Below, piece by piece: positions 63,910-64,000 of a DNA stretch of 64,000 nt (position 1 is its first letter; each line of letters opens with the position of its first letter). Location: NCBI GenBank assembly GCA_037042185.1, contig JAXQJY010000030.1:2702033-2766032 (forward strand). The letters are read 5' to 3'. A program made the position numbers and the translations under genes. Source of the stretch: Sordariomycetes sp. S80-01Y. Taxonomy: Eukaryota; Ascomycota; Sordariomycetes. The notes under the pieces were generated by a model that searched no databases, was not told the origin of the DNA, and saw only the letters and a program-made list of their open reading frames with translations.

Positions 63910-64000
63910 TTAGGGTTAGTTGGGTTAGGGTTAGGGTTAGGGTTAGGGTTAGGGTTAGGGTTAGGGTTAGGGTTAGGGTTAGGGTTAGGGTTAGGGTTAG
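63910..64000 (+). repeat. Telomere repeats (TTAGGG)n, chromosome end
   Basis: A TTAGGG at 63910-63915 is followed by a variant TTAGTTGGG, then a perfect array from 63925: twelve TTAGGG units plus TTAG to the window end. The G-rich strand runs 5'->3' to the end, as expected for a right telomere. The array is cut by the sequence end, so true length is unknown. Confidence 0.98.

Noticed and set aside
1-64000. CRISPR arrays, bacterial operons, insertion sequences
   Set aside because: The DNA is eukaryotic (introns, TTAGGG telomere). No regularly spaced repeats or transposase-like frames with terminal repeats were seen.
1-64000. A complete secondary-metabolite cluster around the exporter and flavoprotein
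   Set aside because: No polyketide synthase, NRPS, terpene synthase or P450 could be found in the window, so only a protection or detoxification pair is proposed.

Overview
The window is the right end of a chromosome of a filamentous ascomycete (Pezizomycotina; the protein repertoire suggests a plant-associated Sordariomycete, an inference). It ends at base 64000 in TTAGGG repeats, the fungal telomere unit, reading 5'->3' outwards. Genes carry short introns (about 43-80 nt) with GTRNGT donors, CTRAY branch sites and YAG acceptors. Protein families (two AA9 monooxygenases, Zn2Cys6 factors, a Ure2-like GST, NmrA-like, small secreted Cys-rich proteins) are typical of filamentous fungi. All exon models below were built by hand from reading frame, splice signals and family conservation.

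Layout. 1-15 kb: mostly housekeeping or conserved genes. These are a tubby-like protein, a PQYG-rich glycine-zipper protein, an AlaX-type alanyl-tRNA editing enzyme, a decayed gene fragment, a secreted 8-Cys protein and a 725-aa Zn2Cys6 regulator with a long GC-rich upstream region. 15-38.5 kb: an accessory block rich in secreted enzymes and transport. It holds an AA9 LPMO, a Cys-rich unknown, a metallo-beta-lactamase-fold hydrolase, an annexin, a DHA2-type MFS exporter, a secretory thioredoxin-reductase-like flavoprotein, a second AA9 LPMO, a HAD phosphatase, a GH29 alpha-L-fucosidase with a C-terminal discoidin-like domain, a GH78 alpha-L-rhamnosidase and an SP-family sugar transporter. 38.5-53 kb: sparse, with two secreted proteins of unknown role, an ankyrin gene broken by a stop, a small unknown gene, a four-exon GST and an NmrA-like reductase. 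53-58.4 kb: a graveyard of three broken genes (a Zn2Cys6 regulator, a conserved fungal protein, an ankyrin protein). 59.2-63.1 kb: an intact, GC-rich pair (beta-lactamase-fold serine hydrolase and Zn2Cys6 regulator). It is followed by about 0.5 kb of AT-rich, TA-rich, RIP-like sequence and the telomere.

How the genes may work together. The fucosidase, rhamnosidase and sugar porter lie side by side within 7 kb, with an AA9 LPMO 2.6 kb away. This looks like a module for deoxysugar-bearing plant glycans. The DHA2 exporter and the thioredoxin-reductase-like protein are adjacent and co-directional, which recalls the exporter plus dithiol-oxidase self-protection pairs of disulfide metabolite clusters. 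The latter protein has a signal peptide, seven N-glycosylation sequons, a CPWC pair and no obvious NADPH-binding motif, so it may be an extracellular dithiol oxidase. Gene decay increases towards the telomere, yet the last two genes are intact.
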